64,000 bases of DNA from Turnera subulata. Lineage: Eukaryota; Streptophyta; Magnoliopsida; Malpighiales; Passifloraceae. The stretch spans positions 80,552 through 144,551 of the forward strand of contig JAKUCV010001525.1 in assembly GCA_028386065.3 (NCBI GenBank), given 5' to 3'. Within the stretch, counting starts at the first letter, position 1. Each line of letters opens with the position of its first letter. The notes beneath the pieces are model-generated. The model made no database searches, was not told the DNA's origin, and saw nothing but the letters and a program-made list of their open reading frames with translations. This document shows, piece after piece, positions 12,577-23,918 of the stretch. The position numbers and the translations under genes were made by a program.

Positions 12577-14284
12577 GCTAACGATTATATTTGGTGAAAA
12601 TAAAAGAAGTAATCACTATCATATATTATTTTCAAGAAACTAAAGTGATTACAACATAATTATTAAATTATAGTAATACCTTTAAGGATAAATATTATGA
12701 AGATATTGTACTAAGATATGTACATACGTAACTAGTTTCTAGAAGAATTATTCAGGCCAAAATATATGATGTAGGAAATAATTGCTCTTATGGAAAAAAA
12801 TAATAAATAAAAAGGGAAAATATATACAGTAAATTATATAATTTTTGGAATGTTTTATTTTCCTATATATATATATATATATACACACATATGCTATATG
12901 ATTACTTAACAGTATTATTTTCGGAAAACTAAGGACGAATTATAGGATGACTTATAAAAAAATTATTATTACTACTTTATGATAATTTTTTTTAGATATA
13001 CGTACTATGGATATTTTGGAAAGGGTATTATCAAAGTGTAATACCGGAATACTAACCGGGTATATGTATAGTAAATTTTTGGCACTTGTAATTAAATGGT
13101 AAATGATGATGATAACATGATCCGAGGCGATAAATAAGTGGGCATAGTGTTTAATTCTACGGCTTACAGTATTAGTTATCATTTGCATATCATTGTTGTG
13201 CATCTTATGTGTACGTATTTTATTATTTAATATAGGAGCTGTTAACGAGCAGATTCCCGAGGAACTAGAGCCGGGACCTTTCGAGGACTTTCAAGAGTAA
13301 GAAAACCGACTAAGGTGAGGATGGATAACCTTTGATATGTTGCACGTAGTACTGTTGTGTTTTTTGTTTGTTGAATCGTTTGATTGAACCGTTGAATTGG
13401 TTGAGTTTGGCTGTTTTGTTATTGTTGTTATTGTTGATCTGTTAACTATGGAAAAACTGATATGATGAGATAATTGGATAATTGGAAGTTGTGTTGACGA
13501 CTTAATTGTCACTTGGAAAGTAGTGGTACGACTCGATGGTTAGAGACTACTTTGTGGTGACCGTGATCTGTGTTCTTGTGATAAGCAAGTCTATGCTTGA
13601 GATGTCTATCCCTGGGTTCTATTTTTGGGATGTCTATCCCTGGGTTCTCTTTTGATCAAGCACCCGGAATACGTTAATAACCAGGTACGACCCTAGCTTG
13701 TCCGGTGGACGGGGCCCGAAAGATAAAATTGGTAATAATAATATTCTTTTAGCCTTGGCTCAGTCATGTTTCAAGTGATTCTTTGTTTTTGTCTTTTGTT
13801 AGTGCTTTTCTTTTCCGGTATTATGTTTGCCTGCATATCTCTGTTTATCCATGGTTGGTGAGCACTTCGGACTCACCCCTCGCCTGCGGGGTTTTATCCT
13901 GCAGGATGAGTTACTCGTACAGGTACGTGGTTCGGCCAGCTGCTGTTTCTACTCCACCAGACCCGAATCCATACCTCCGTTGCATCTCACTCTAAGACTT
14001 CCGCTGCTTGTTTTTCTATTGTGTTGTTGCTGATGAGGATATTCTCTGTTGCTGTTGTTACTGTATTATGTCTTTGTTGCTGTAACATATACCCTCTGCT
14101 GATGGTTGGTTTGGAGTGTATTGATTATAGTAATGGTCCCCGGGATCGGGTGACGAATGTTGTATTTGGGTTTGCCTTGTACTGTATTTTGTTTCATATG
14201 TACTGTCTGCTGCTGTAATAAGAATAGTTCTGGCACGTGTTTACCCTGTACGGTAAATATGGGTCGGGGCGCTTCATTTTGGTA
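12577..14284 (+). repeat. LTR-derived block of a B-type chromovirus inside element A
   Basis: From about 12900 this block follows the 3' half of the B LTR (22440-23801). Shared segments include AAGGGTATTATCAAAG, GAGCACTTCGGACTCACCCC and the end GGTAAATATGG...GCTTCA at 14276. It is followed by TTTTGGTA, the same bases that follow the B 5' LTR. It stands where gag and reverse transcriptase should be. An (AT)n run lies at about 12865-12884. The first 300 bp could not be matched. Confidence 0.75.
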
Positions 14285-14456
14285 AAGCTCGGGATTTTCC
14301 GACAAAGGCTCGGGTACTGTTCCGGCGGACGGAATTTCTTTTCTGCTTTTGCACAGTAATTCCGGCTTAGTCCCGGGTTTAACTTTATGTATATTCCTCG
14401 TTGTTTCGAAAAACATGTACATTTAAACATTAAAGAGATTTAGTGGAATACCGAGA
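14285..14456 (+). repeat. Copy of an A-LTR segment inside element A
   Basis: It is nearly the same as 10593-10763 in the 5' LTR, from AAGCTCGGGATTTTCC to GGAATACCGAGA. It joins directly to integrase coding sequence at 14457 and to the B-type block at 14284, so both borders are recombination joints. Confidence 0.85.
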
Positions 14457-15762
14457 CCGGTGATCGATTGTATGTTCCGGATGTCGATGATATGTGAAGT
14501 TGGATCATGGATGAAGAGCATAATGCGCCATATGCTATGCATCCGGGTAGCACCAAAATGTATCAGAACTTGAAGAGTCATTATTGGTGGCCCGGGATGA
14601 AGAAGGATTTTGCGGAGTTTGTGGCTCGTTGTATAACTTGTCAGCAGGTGAAAGCCGAGCATCAGGCTCCTGCCGGCAAGTTGAGATCTTTGACTATTCC
14701 GCAGCGAAAGTGGGAGCATACCATTATGGATTTTGTGATCCGGTTACCGAGGACCCGGAGTCGACATGATGCCATCTGGGTCATTGTTGACAGGTTGACC
14801 AAGTCAGCTCATTTTCTACCGATTCAGCAGACGGATACAATGGATAAGCTGGCGAGGTTGTATGCTTCGGGTATTGTCCGTCTACATGGAGTTCCACTAT
14901 CCATTGTGTCGGACAGGGATCCAAGGTTTACTTCCCACTTCTGGAAGAGTTTACAGTCAACTTTGGGTACTAAGCTGAATTTCAGTACTGCATTCCATCC
15001 GCAGACCGGTGGACAGTTGGAGAGAACTATACAGACACTAGAGGATATGCTTAGAGCTTGTTTGCTCAACTTCAGTGGTTCTTGGGATGAGACATTACCG
15101 TTAGTTGAGTTTACTTATAAAAACGGGTATCATTCCAGTATCGGTATGGCGCCCTATGAGGCTTTGTATGGGCGGAAGTGTCGTAGTCCGATCTGTTGGG
15201 ATGAGGAAGGTCTGAGACGGGTGGTTGGTCCGGACCTAGTCCAGGAGACTGTTGATCAGATCGAGGTGGTTAAGCAGTGCATAAGAGCTGCTCAGGACCG
15301 GCAAAAGAGTTTTCCTGATAAGCATCGTCGGGAGATGGAGTATCATATAGGTGACAGAGTTTTCTCCGTGTTGCTCCGTGGAGAGGTGTTATCCGGTTTG
15401 GGAGAAAGGGCAAGTTGAGCCCTCGTTATATTGGTCCTTATGAGATCATGGAGAGGATTGGTCCGCTGGCCTACAGGTTGGCTTTACCGGAGGAGCTGTC
15501 GCGCATACATGATGTATTCCATGTTTCGATGCTGAGGAGATATCGGTCTGATCCTAGTCATGTTGTGTCCCCGACAGAGGTGGAGGTTGTGGAGGATTTG
15601 ACCTATGTGGAGGAGCAGGTAGAGATTTTGGCTCAGGAGGTGCGGCAGTTGAGGAGTCGTACCATTCTTATGGTTCGGGTCAGATGGAGCCGTCATTCCC
15701 CGAATGAGGCTACTTGGGAGGTTGAGTCCCATATGAGAGAGCAGTATCCACATCTATTCTGA
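14457..15762 (+). pseudogene. Chromovirus A integrase and chromodomain (pol remnant)
   Basis: The reading begins DRLYVPDVDDM, has a TGA (probably CGA), then MDEEHNAPYAMHPGSTK. It holds the HHCC zinc binding site (CITCQQVK) and the integrase core with Asp in MDFVIRLP, Asp in SDRDPRF and Glu in GGQLERT. The C-terminal [11 protein letters not shown] module and a Tekay-type chromodomain ending [15 protein letters not shown] follow. One missing T near 15363 shifts the frame (VFSVLLRG for VFLRVAPW), so it is read in two pieces. Upstream pol is absent. Confidence 0.92.
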
Positions 15763-15813
15763 TTTTCATACCTTGTAATTTCGAGGACGAAATTTTAATA
15801 AGAAGGATGGAAC

Positions 15814-18133
15814 TGTAACGCCCCGGAGTTTCATAATTTAATTTATGAAATTTTCAGAATTTTTATTCCAATTTTATCCTTGAGGAATTTCCGGATTTTT
15901 GGACTAGGGAAATAAATTATTTTAACTTGGTTATATCGGTATTAAGTCGTCAGTATGGCGGGTACGGCTTTCGTTGGAGATTAAACGTGTTTCGGGAAGA
16001 AACACGGGGTTTACCATAGTTTTGGACTAAACTACGTCGTTTTGGGTAAAGGAAAAAAAATGTTGACCGAGCTAGGGCGGGTTGACCGTGCCCAGCCAAA
16101 ACGAAACGACGTCGTTTCGGCTAGGCGGGTCAAAAACCCTAACCCTCCTCTCCTCTCTTCTTTCTTTTCTTTCTTCTTCTCTGTCCTCTCCTCTCTTCCT
16201 CCCGACAACGCCTCTCTTCCTCTCTCTCTCTCTCTCTCCCTAATCTTTTTCTTCTCTTTTCTCTTCCACTTCCCCTCTCCTGAAAACACCAACACCTCCT
16301 CTCTTCCCTCTCGTTCTCTCTCGCCGCATTTTCTTCTTCACTTCCTCCCCTCTACACCGCGACCACCACGGGTTGTAGAGGAGACCGAGACGAGGGTCGG
16401 TCTGAGCAAGATCGACGAGGAACCGCTTGTTGTGGTGCTTTCTCCGTCGTCTCCGGTAAGCATCACCTCTCCTAATCTCTTTGTTTTCTCTTCCTCTTCT
16501 CCCGTTCATTTTCTTTGTTGTGGTTCTAATCGGGTAGTCTTGTTGGCGTGTGGGTGTTGTGTTGTCTCGGGTCGGATTGGTGGCCAACGTGTGTGTGTTG
16601 CTTCGGGGATGGTTCCAGCGGGCGTGTGGGTGTTGCTGGACGGTGGGGGGTGGTCTACTGCTGGTGGTTTGGTGTTCCTGTAGCAGAGCTTGCAGTCGCG
16701 TGGTTCGTCACGCACAGGTTGTTTTTGGGCTTGTTTTGAAGCCGTGGACAGTGGGCAGTGATGACGCACGGGTCCTTTTCCGGTAAGGATTTTAAATCTC
16801 CACTTGCTTCCTTTCCATTTTGATGTTTGAGGTGGTTGTATTGTTGAAATGGATGTTGGGGTTGTGACAGAATTGTTGTTCGGTTCGTTTCTGGCAGATT
16901 GGGTGAATTTCCGGTGAGGTTGACCGGAATCCGGCGAAGCTCGGGATGTTCCGGCGAAGGCTCGGGTACTGTTCCGGCAGATGGAATTTCTTTTCTGCTT
17001 TTGCACGGTAATTCCGGCTTAGTCCCGGGTTCAACTTTATGTATATGCCTCGTTGTTTCGAAAAACATGTACATTTAAACATTAAAGAGATTTAGTGGAA
17101 TACCGAGAGCGGGGAGTGAGTGTGTGTGGCCGGGAACTTACCGACACGGGTAGAACTTTAAGTCGATGAACTCTTGGGCTCGGGAATGACCTTAGAACGA
17201 TGTTTAGGAAAACCGGGCCCAAGCCCAACTAACTCACCTTATGGACCTTTGGATAATTTTTAGACTTTAAGAAGTGGGCTTAAAGCCCAATGGCATAAAT
17301 GGTTAGTTATGGACTTTAAGGAATGGGCTCTAAGTCCAAATTCATAAATTGGTTTTATTGCAGACTTAAGGAAGTGGGCCTTAGGCCCGAGAAATTATTT
17401 TTGGAATTGGATGGGCTTGAGCCCGGTAAACTTTAGGTTCCAATCTTTTGGAGTTTTTGGTGAGGAGATACACCCTTTTGGGCTTAGACCCCGAAATTAC
17501 ATAACCGGGTAGTTTGGGACAGGTTTTACTCAGTTGAGCATATAAGTATCATGCATGCACGGTTTGTTATAATTATTTTGTAATTATTGTGTATGCCGGT
17601 ATTCAGGCACGGGTAATATCTCGGGAGCTGGAGGATCTGTCTTGGGGAAAGCTCCACAGGATAATCGTCGTTGAGGTGACTTTATAAGTTGTTTTTTTTT
17701 TTTATGTTTGTATGCATGTGCTTGTTAGATTGGTTTGTCTGAGTTGTATGCCTTATTTGCTAACATGTCATGATCTGTATTGTGTGCCTGTGTATTGCTA
17801 TTTGTTGGACAAGCATGTCTTGCTTAACTGTTATGGGATATAGCATGTGATATGATTTTGGGTGAACTGTGTGATGTGATGTGGGTTGGAAACCAGGATG
17901 TTGATTTAATGAATAATTCACACAACCCTGATAAATCATAACTTTTTGGCACACATGAACTCTCAAGTATGAATAAGAATGATATACTATAAAAGATATA
18001 CTACTGTGTGCTGATGACCGGTTGGTTCGAGCGGAAAGTGATACCCCTCGGGTTTGCATGCGGGATAGCATGGTATATGTGGTTTAGCATATGAGTCTAT
18101 GATGACCGGTTCTACCTCCCCCTTTCTACCTCC

Positions 18134-18175
<42 letters not shown>

Positions 18176-18916
18176 GGTTATATTTGGGCTATATGCCTGG
18201 TTTTTATTTGGGCTTATGCCCTGGTTGTCTCATGAGACGGGACCGAGCTCGACGCACACAGTAGGGGGCCCTGAATAATAAATATAATAATAAAATTTAA
18301 CACACAAACAGATGTAAAACTAAACTGTTTGATAATATGTTGTTGGCATGTTAGTACTGGTTATTGTGTGATTGCTTACTTGTGCTTGTTTCTCTACTCT
18401 CCTTTCGAGCTTGCTTTGCACACCTACATAACTAGATTTATACTGCTCACTGAGTAGGCGACTCACATAATCGCCACCGTTGTTTTTCAGACTCTTAGTT
18501 AGCGTGCTGTCTCCCTTTTCCTTTCCGGAGTACGGACGTGGTTATCCCAGCAGGTAGCTGTGCTTCTTCTCCCGGTTGGATCCATAGAGTTGACATGCAT
18601 ATTATTTTTTCTTCTCTTGTTTTATTTTTGTCTTATTCTTCCGCTGCATTGGAATCTGTTGAGATGTCATTCTTGTTTTTGATTACATTATCGGCGGGTT
18701 GCCGGGATTTGTTACCTGATATTGTTTCGGCAGGTTGCCGGGTTAATTTATGGCTTGATAAGCCGGCATACTCTTGTTCTTTATGACATCTCGGTTTATT
18801 AAAATTTTCTGATAATGTTTTAGTATTGGATTTCGTGTCCCAGGTTTCAGGGGCATTTTGGTAAAATTCCTCTTGTTGAAGTATTTTATTTGTAAAATTG
18901 GGATACGGGTGTTTCA
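15814..18916 (+). repeat. 3' LTR of chromovirus A
   Basis: The start TGTAACGCCCCGG at 15814 follows a purine-rich tract (AATAAGAAGGATGGAAC), a plausible polypurine primer. It is 3103 bp. About 16 differences from the 5' LTR are seen by eye in the first 200 bp, with fewer in the middle. A CT repeat at about 18135-18172 is expanded. Confidence 0.92.
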
Positions 18917-18921
18917 CTATC

Positions 18922-19323
18922 TTTCTCCCGAGAATATTCTAACCAAGGAAAACTTGTAAACCAATGAGCTTGAAACCGACGAGCTTGTTTTGTCTTTGAT
19001 AATGGATACTCATCCAAGATAAGTTGATATGGTCCCATCTTAATATACACCCTGCGAATTTCGTATTGTTGACTCACAGGATAATTCCAAAATGGAGGAT
19101 GCCGACCTGGATCTCGCTCTAGTGAATTATTATCAATATTCTTTTCTTCCACTCTTCAAAATTTAGTAGGAGGTTGCTCAAAAATACTGGGAGTTTGTTC
19201 ACAAACTAAAGTCTCTGGTTGTTCTGGTGTTGGTGCACCACCGCTAGACATAAGCTTCTCATTGGACTCTTGATCATCTGATTCTTTCTTCTTAAAGTAT
19301 GAAGTAATAGTTCTCTTGGACAT
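18922..19323 (-). pseudogene. hAT transposase, N-terminal part
   Basis: The start is MSKRTITSYFKKKESDD at 19323. A TGA about 165 nt in (TKF*RVEEK) is best read as CGA to TGA. The rest matches the start of TTF-type zinc-finger hAT transposases: DPGRHPPFWNYPVSQQ and FQAHWFTSFPWLEYSREKD. The frame then runs into the 3' LTR end of chromovirus A. It continues at 9461 with SAYCFPCYLF, the second half of the TTF finger. Confidence 0.88.
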
Positions 19324-19967
19324 ATTTTACCTAAAATAAGTATCAAATATTTTTTTATTGTACTAGAAGCTTAATTAGACAATAAAAAATATAAAAATAA
19401 AAACTGTTACTCTTACCATTTATAAATTTTAAAACAAAAAATTATATTTTTTTGGGTAAAAAGAGAGCATAGCATTAAATTGAACTCAACAAGTAGCATA
19501 TAATATATGATGTTTTTTTGAGAGCAATATAATATATGATGTTCGTAACAAAAAAAATCATATATAGACTAAATTGTAATCGAATAATTTCTTCATAGTT
19601 AACGACATAGATATGTAATAATAATAGTAAAAAAGAAGTTAATTAAATTAGTTTGAAAACGTCCCTAAATCCTTGAAGTGATGTGACGATATGTGCTGTA
19701 AAGAAATTAGTTTGAATTGCATTAAATTAGTGTTTTTGGCTTTGCTTTTATACGAGTAAAAGCCGACTTTTTGCCGCCTCATAGTCACCGCCTCGTCACT
19801 TTTTCTTTCCCAACCGTTCATGCGTCAAACAAAACAGTAGTATAGGTATAATTTTAAAAATTTTATATTATAATGTGTAAAATTACTATTTTACCTTCGC
19901 TCTTTTTAAAAATTTTAGGCCGGACCCGGACCCCTTTTGCCCCCCTATATCCGCCCCTGAGTGAAGG

Positions 19968-21121
19968 GACAATCTATATCTTTTTACTGCAATAGTATCG
20001 GAAACCAGCTAATTGCTTTTGGAAGTGTTTTGTGTTTTTCATTTTTTTAAAGAACTGTTCTAAAATTCAAAAATTGAAAAGTATTTTAAGAGTGTTTGAA
20101 ATCATGAGAATCTATTTGTATACTTTATACTTAAAAAGTTCTAAGAAATTGAGAATAGAAAACTTGTTTGGTAAAAATAAATATGGAAACCGTTTTATAA
20201 CTTTAAAAATAATAATTTATTGAATTAATAAATTAATTTTTTTAAAAAATATTTAGATTATGTATAATTATTTTAAAACAAAATTCTTATTATAATACTG
20301 AATAAAATCTTAAAATAGGCTGCAAAATATGACTATATTCAACCCCTAAAGCTATGCTCAATACAATCTTCTCTTTTTTTTCCTAATTAAATGAGAGTTT
20401 CGGGTTCAATGAATAGTATTCCCATAAACAATAATGATGGTAATGAAGAATAAAATAAATGCTCCAAGTAATATCTCTACTAAAAAAAAGGTAAAAAATT
20501 TACATAAATATTTCCCTCATAATGTATTCTCAAAAACAATAATAACATTAATGAGGTACAAAATAAATATTGGGCAAATAATTTTGCTCACTACTTTTCT
20601 CTACTAAAAATAAAAAGGTGAGGAATTTACATCAATATTTCCCTCAGCAAATCAATAGTACTCCTAAAAAGAAAATAAGTGCTCAACATCTAATTTTACT
20701 CTCTACACTTTCTCTAACAAAATAAAAAAGGTAAAGAACTTACATCAATATTTCACTACATAGTTTCTTCTCCATGTCCTTCCGTTATTTTTTTACTGAT
20801 ATCGCCAACAACATAAATTTTGAATCTGATAGAGTCTCGTTGTCGTTATGGATCTTGATGGTAACTCTTCCCAGGCCCTGGTAAGCAGTACAAATCTCCC
20901 GCTTCGATGTTGTCTCGTAGAGGTTGGTGGCCTTGCTCCCGCTGACACAGTTCAAGGCGACGGGTAGGGGAGAACATGGAATGGAAGAGGAGGGCCTCCC
21001 AACAACAAAAGAGCAGCAACCTAGGGGAGAAAATTAGTGTGAGAAAAAATAATGAGGGATAATAATATTAATATGATCAATGACATTCCTTTGATTATGA
21101 AAATGCCATTAATTGAGAAGG
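19968..21121. other. Intergenic DNA between the hAT element and chromovirus B
   Basis: It is AT-rich and holds a degenerate threefold repeat at 20425-20765 (separate entry). A less AT-rich patch at 20850-21010 contains a short frame starting MDLDGNSSQAL that I do not recognise. Confidence 0.5.
20425..20765. repeat. Degenerate tandem repeat, three units of about 115-120 bp
   Basis: Each unit ends with a close variant of GGTAAAAAATTTACAT followed by (C/A)AATATTTC(C/A)CT. Ahead of that is a TCTCTACTAAAAA-like stretch. The three endings lie near 20510, 20640 and 20755. Confidence 0.65.
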
Positions 21122-21126
21122 CTTTT

Positions 21127-23801
21127 TGTAACAGCCCGGGTAAAAATTTACATTTTACTGGGACTGTAAAAACGCTCTGTACAGTAATTTGCCGAATAAA
21201 AATAATCTTGGGTAAATATTTCAGGGTAAATTATACGTCGGATTCTGAAACCGACCCTTACCCCACGCTCGGGATTTTTCTGCGGATTTTACGGGCCAAA
21301 GTTGGAATTTTTCGGGTCCAGGAATCTTTAGAAAAGTCAGGCTTAACCTCGAATTATCTGGCCAGAAATAAAGTCAAGGGGGTATTATTGATATTTTCTG
21401 GTCCGGACGGGACAAGACTGCATAAAGCAGCCGCCTCTTTCCTATGAGCACGTGAAACTTTGCTCTCCTGTTATACCCGTGAGCTGCCCCATTATTTTCC
21501 CAGACTGCACTCACCCTCCTCACCACCTTTTGCCTGCAAACCAGAAACCCATCCTCTGCCATTTTCCTGCACTGCAACACACAAAACCCAATTTCTTCCT
21601 TTTCCTCCAAAAACAAAAAAAAAGAAACGAGAGAAAAGTAGAGAAAAGAAAGGAAAACGGAAAAAAAAGAAGAGAAACGAAAAAAAAAGGGAAAAGGGAC
21701 GAGAGGGAGGGCCGCCGCCGCTGCCAACCACCATGTGCAACCCAGCCACCCTTCCCTCTTCCTCGCCGACGCCACCATCTCCTCCCTGCTCGCGTCTCGC
21801 GCCGTCGCTGCAACACCACCGCGCCGCTTCCTCTCCTGCCGCCGAGGTTGCAGCAATCGCCCCGCCAGATCCACGCGACCCGCCGCCAGCAACCACTTGC
21901 AGCCGACGACGGTCTTCCTTTGTGCCTCCGCCCCTGTGTCGCCGTGCCGTCGTTCCGTCTGCGCCGCCCCGAGTCGCTCCGCCAGACCGCCATCGTCTCG
22001 CGAGGTGAGCTGTGCGCCTAGGTGGATCCGGCCAGTGACCCGTTAGTGCAGGAGCAGACCCGCCCGTGTCCGGGTCATGGATCCGGGTCGCGGGATGGGC
22101 TGGTATGGTTTAGGGTGTGGCATGGGCTTGGGCTCTTGGCTGGTTGGGCTCGGCCACGCGGGCCAGCGCCTGGGCCTCAGCTTGAGGTTTGGGTCTGGTA
22201 CTGTGCAGGCCTGACTGGCACTATTCACGGGCCCAGCCCAGTTAAAAAAAAGAAAAAAAGGGAAAATAAAATCTGGAATGAAGAAAAATAATAAAAATAA
22301 AATAAATAATTATATTGGTATAATTGGAATAATTTAGGTGATATATGGATATTAAAGGGAAAATAATTACTTTGGAATATGTATACATACGGTAAATAAT
22401 AATATTTTGGAAAGTACATACTCAAGGAAAATAAAATGGAAAGGGTATTATCAAAGTAAATACGTACCGGAATAATAACCGGATATAGTTATGGTAAAAT
22501 ATTACCGGCCTATGTAATTAAATGGTGAATTATGACGATAATGGAAACAACCCGGGGAAGTACCGAGTAGGTCCAGTAATTATTTTACGGCTTATAGTAT
22601 TAGTCGAGCATTTGCATATCATCTTATATGTAAATTGTTGTTTGATATAGGAATTGATAACGAGCAGTACCCGGAGGAGCCTGAGCCGAAACACTTCGAG
22701 GACTATTAGGAATAGGAAATCGGCTAAGGTGAGGATAAGTAATTATTTATATACTGCCGTAGTGCCAAGTTGCTGTTTGTGTATTATATGCTTGAATAAT
22801 TCTTGTGGCTGTGAATGGTTGTTGTGAATTGAATTTAAATGTTATTTGTTGCCGTTGATGTTGCTGAATTGATGCTACTGTTGATGTTATTGATAATGTT
22901 AGAAATGTTGGTACTAGTAGATGGTTGCTGTTGTTGTTGTTGGCTGTGAAATTGTGGGAGAAGAGTACCGAGGGTACCGGTTAATTGAGTTTGTATTATC
23001 CAGACGAGCGGAGAGGCTGTGAGCCTGCTCGGGATAATGAGAGAGTGGAGGATAATAGAAACTAAGTAACTAGGAATAATAAAATTGGTCACACTTAGAC
23101 ATCTAGTAAATCACATTTAAAAGTTGGAATAGCCAGATGGTAGTCTTACTTTTATGGTGCTGGGGGAGAGTGTGCTTGGGGTCTGCTCCCTGTCTGTGCC
23201 AGTTTTACGTGGAGGTACCAGGGCGGGGTCCACGGGCTAGCTAGCTTGACTACCAGGCGACGGCCATCATTTAACTAGTGATAGGGGCCCTAATAATAAA
23301 ATTGGTATAGCGTGTCTAGAATCACAGAGTGTGTTATTAAAGGGTTGTGTGAACCTTAGTAATTGCTGTTGATGTGACTTGGATTGTTTACGGTTGTTGT
23401 ATATGTATAATTGCTTATGGATTTTACCCGGTGAGCACTTCGGACTCACCCCTCGCCTGCGTGACCTGGTCGCGTAGTTTGATTGTACGTAGCTCAGGTA
23501 CGTTCGAGGCAAGCTGTGGCGCACCCTCTGCCAGGCCCGGATCCATCCTGCGTTGCATCATGTTTATTCTGTTGTCTATTGTTGTGTTGTATTAAGACTT
23601 CCGCTGCTTGCACTTAATAACTCTGTGGATTGATGCTTGTTGTAATAATGTACCCGTACCGGGACAAGTACAGTTGATGTATTATGTACTTTTAATGTAT
23701 TAAATTTGTTGGTTGTGATATTTACCGCTGTGGTTATTGTAATGGTATGTGGTCCCACGTGTTTACTGTGTATAACGGTAAATATGGATCAGGGCGTTTC
23801 A
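21127..23801 (+). repeat. 5' LTR of chromovirus B
   Basis: A 2675-bp LTR ending GGCGTTTCA. The first 750 bp and the last 80 bp recur in the 3' LTR at 28498-29342. About 8 differences are seen by eye in the first 150 bp, nearly all transitions. The GC-rich part at about 21700-22020 gives open frames on both strands that reflect base composition. Confidence 0.92.
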
Positions 23802-23804
23802 TTT

Positions 23805-23816
23805 TGGTAGCGGAGG
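23805..23816 (+). other. Primer-binding site of chromovirus B
   Basis: TGGTAGCGGAGG starts 3 bases after the 5' LTR end. It resembles the initiator tRNA-Met site used by many plant LTR elements, with several differences. Confidence 0.5.
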
Positions 23817-23918
23817 AGGCTGTAGGTCATTGGTTGTTGTTTGATTGTTTGTGCATATCCTGCTCCACATGTTATAAATGTGATACTCATGCATACATCT
23901 TCATATAGGTAGGACGAG

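Larger units (their letters stand above)
9467..18916 (+). mobile_element. Chromovirus A (Ty3/gypsy, Tekay-like), defective
   Basis: It begins TGTAACGCCCCGG and ends GGGTGTTTCA, with a perfect 5-bp target duplication CTATC at 9462-9466 and 18917-18921, inserted in the hAT transposase. Two 3.1-kb LTRs flank an internal region of only 3.2 kb. That region keeps the integrase and chromodomain end of pol but no gag, protease, reverse transcriptase or RNase H. It cannot move by itself. Confidence 0.93.
7272..19959 (-). mobile_element. hAT DNA transposon, interrupted by chromovirus A
   Basis: The left end reads CAGGGGCGGATCCAAG and the right end reversed reads CAGGGGCGGATATAGG; inner TTAGGGGGGCAAG-like bases also match. 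The 8-bp flanks are AGTAAAGG (7264-7271) and AGTGAAGG (19960-19967), a hAT-type 8-bp duplication with one change. Without the 9.45-kb insertion at 9467-18916 the element would be about 3.2 kb. It encodes a TTF-zinc-finger/DUF4371/hAT-dimerisation transposase on the minus strand. Confidence 0.9.

Noticed and set aside
21374..22046. Several overlapping frames on both strands, repeated at 28742-29299
   Set aside because: They lie in the GC-rich part of the B LTRs; frames in all phases point to composition, and no domain is recognised.
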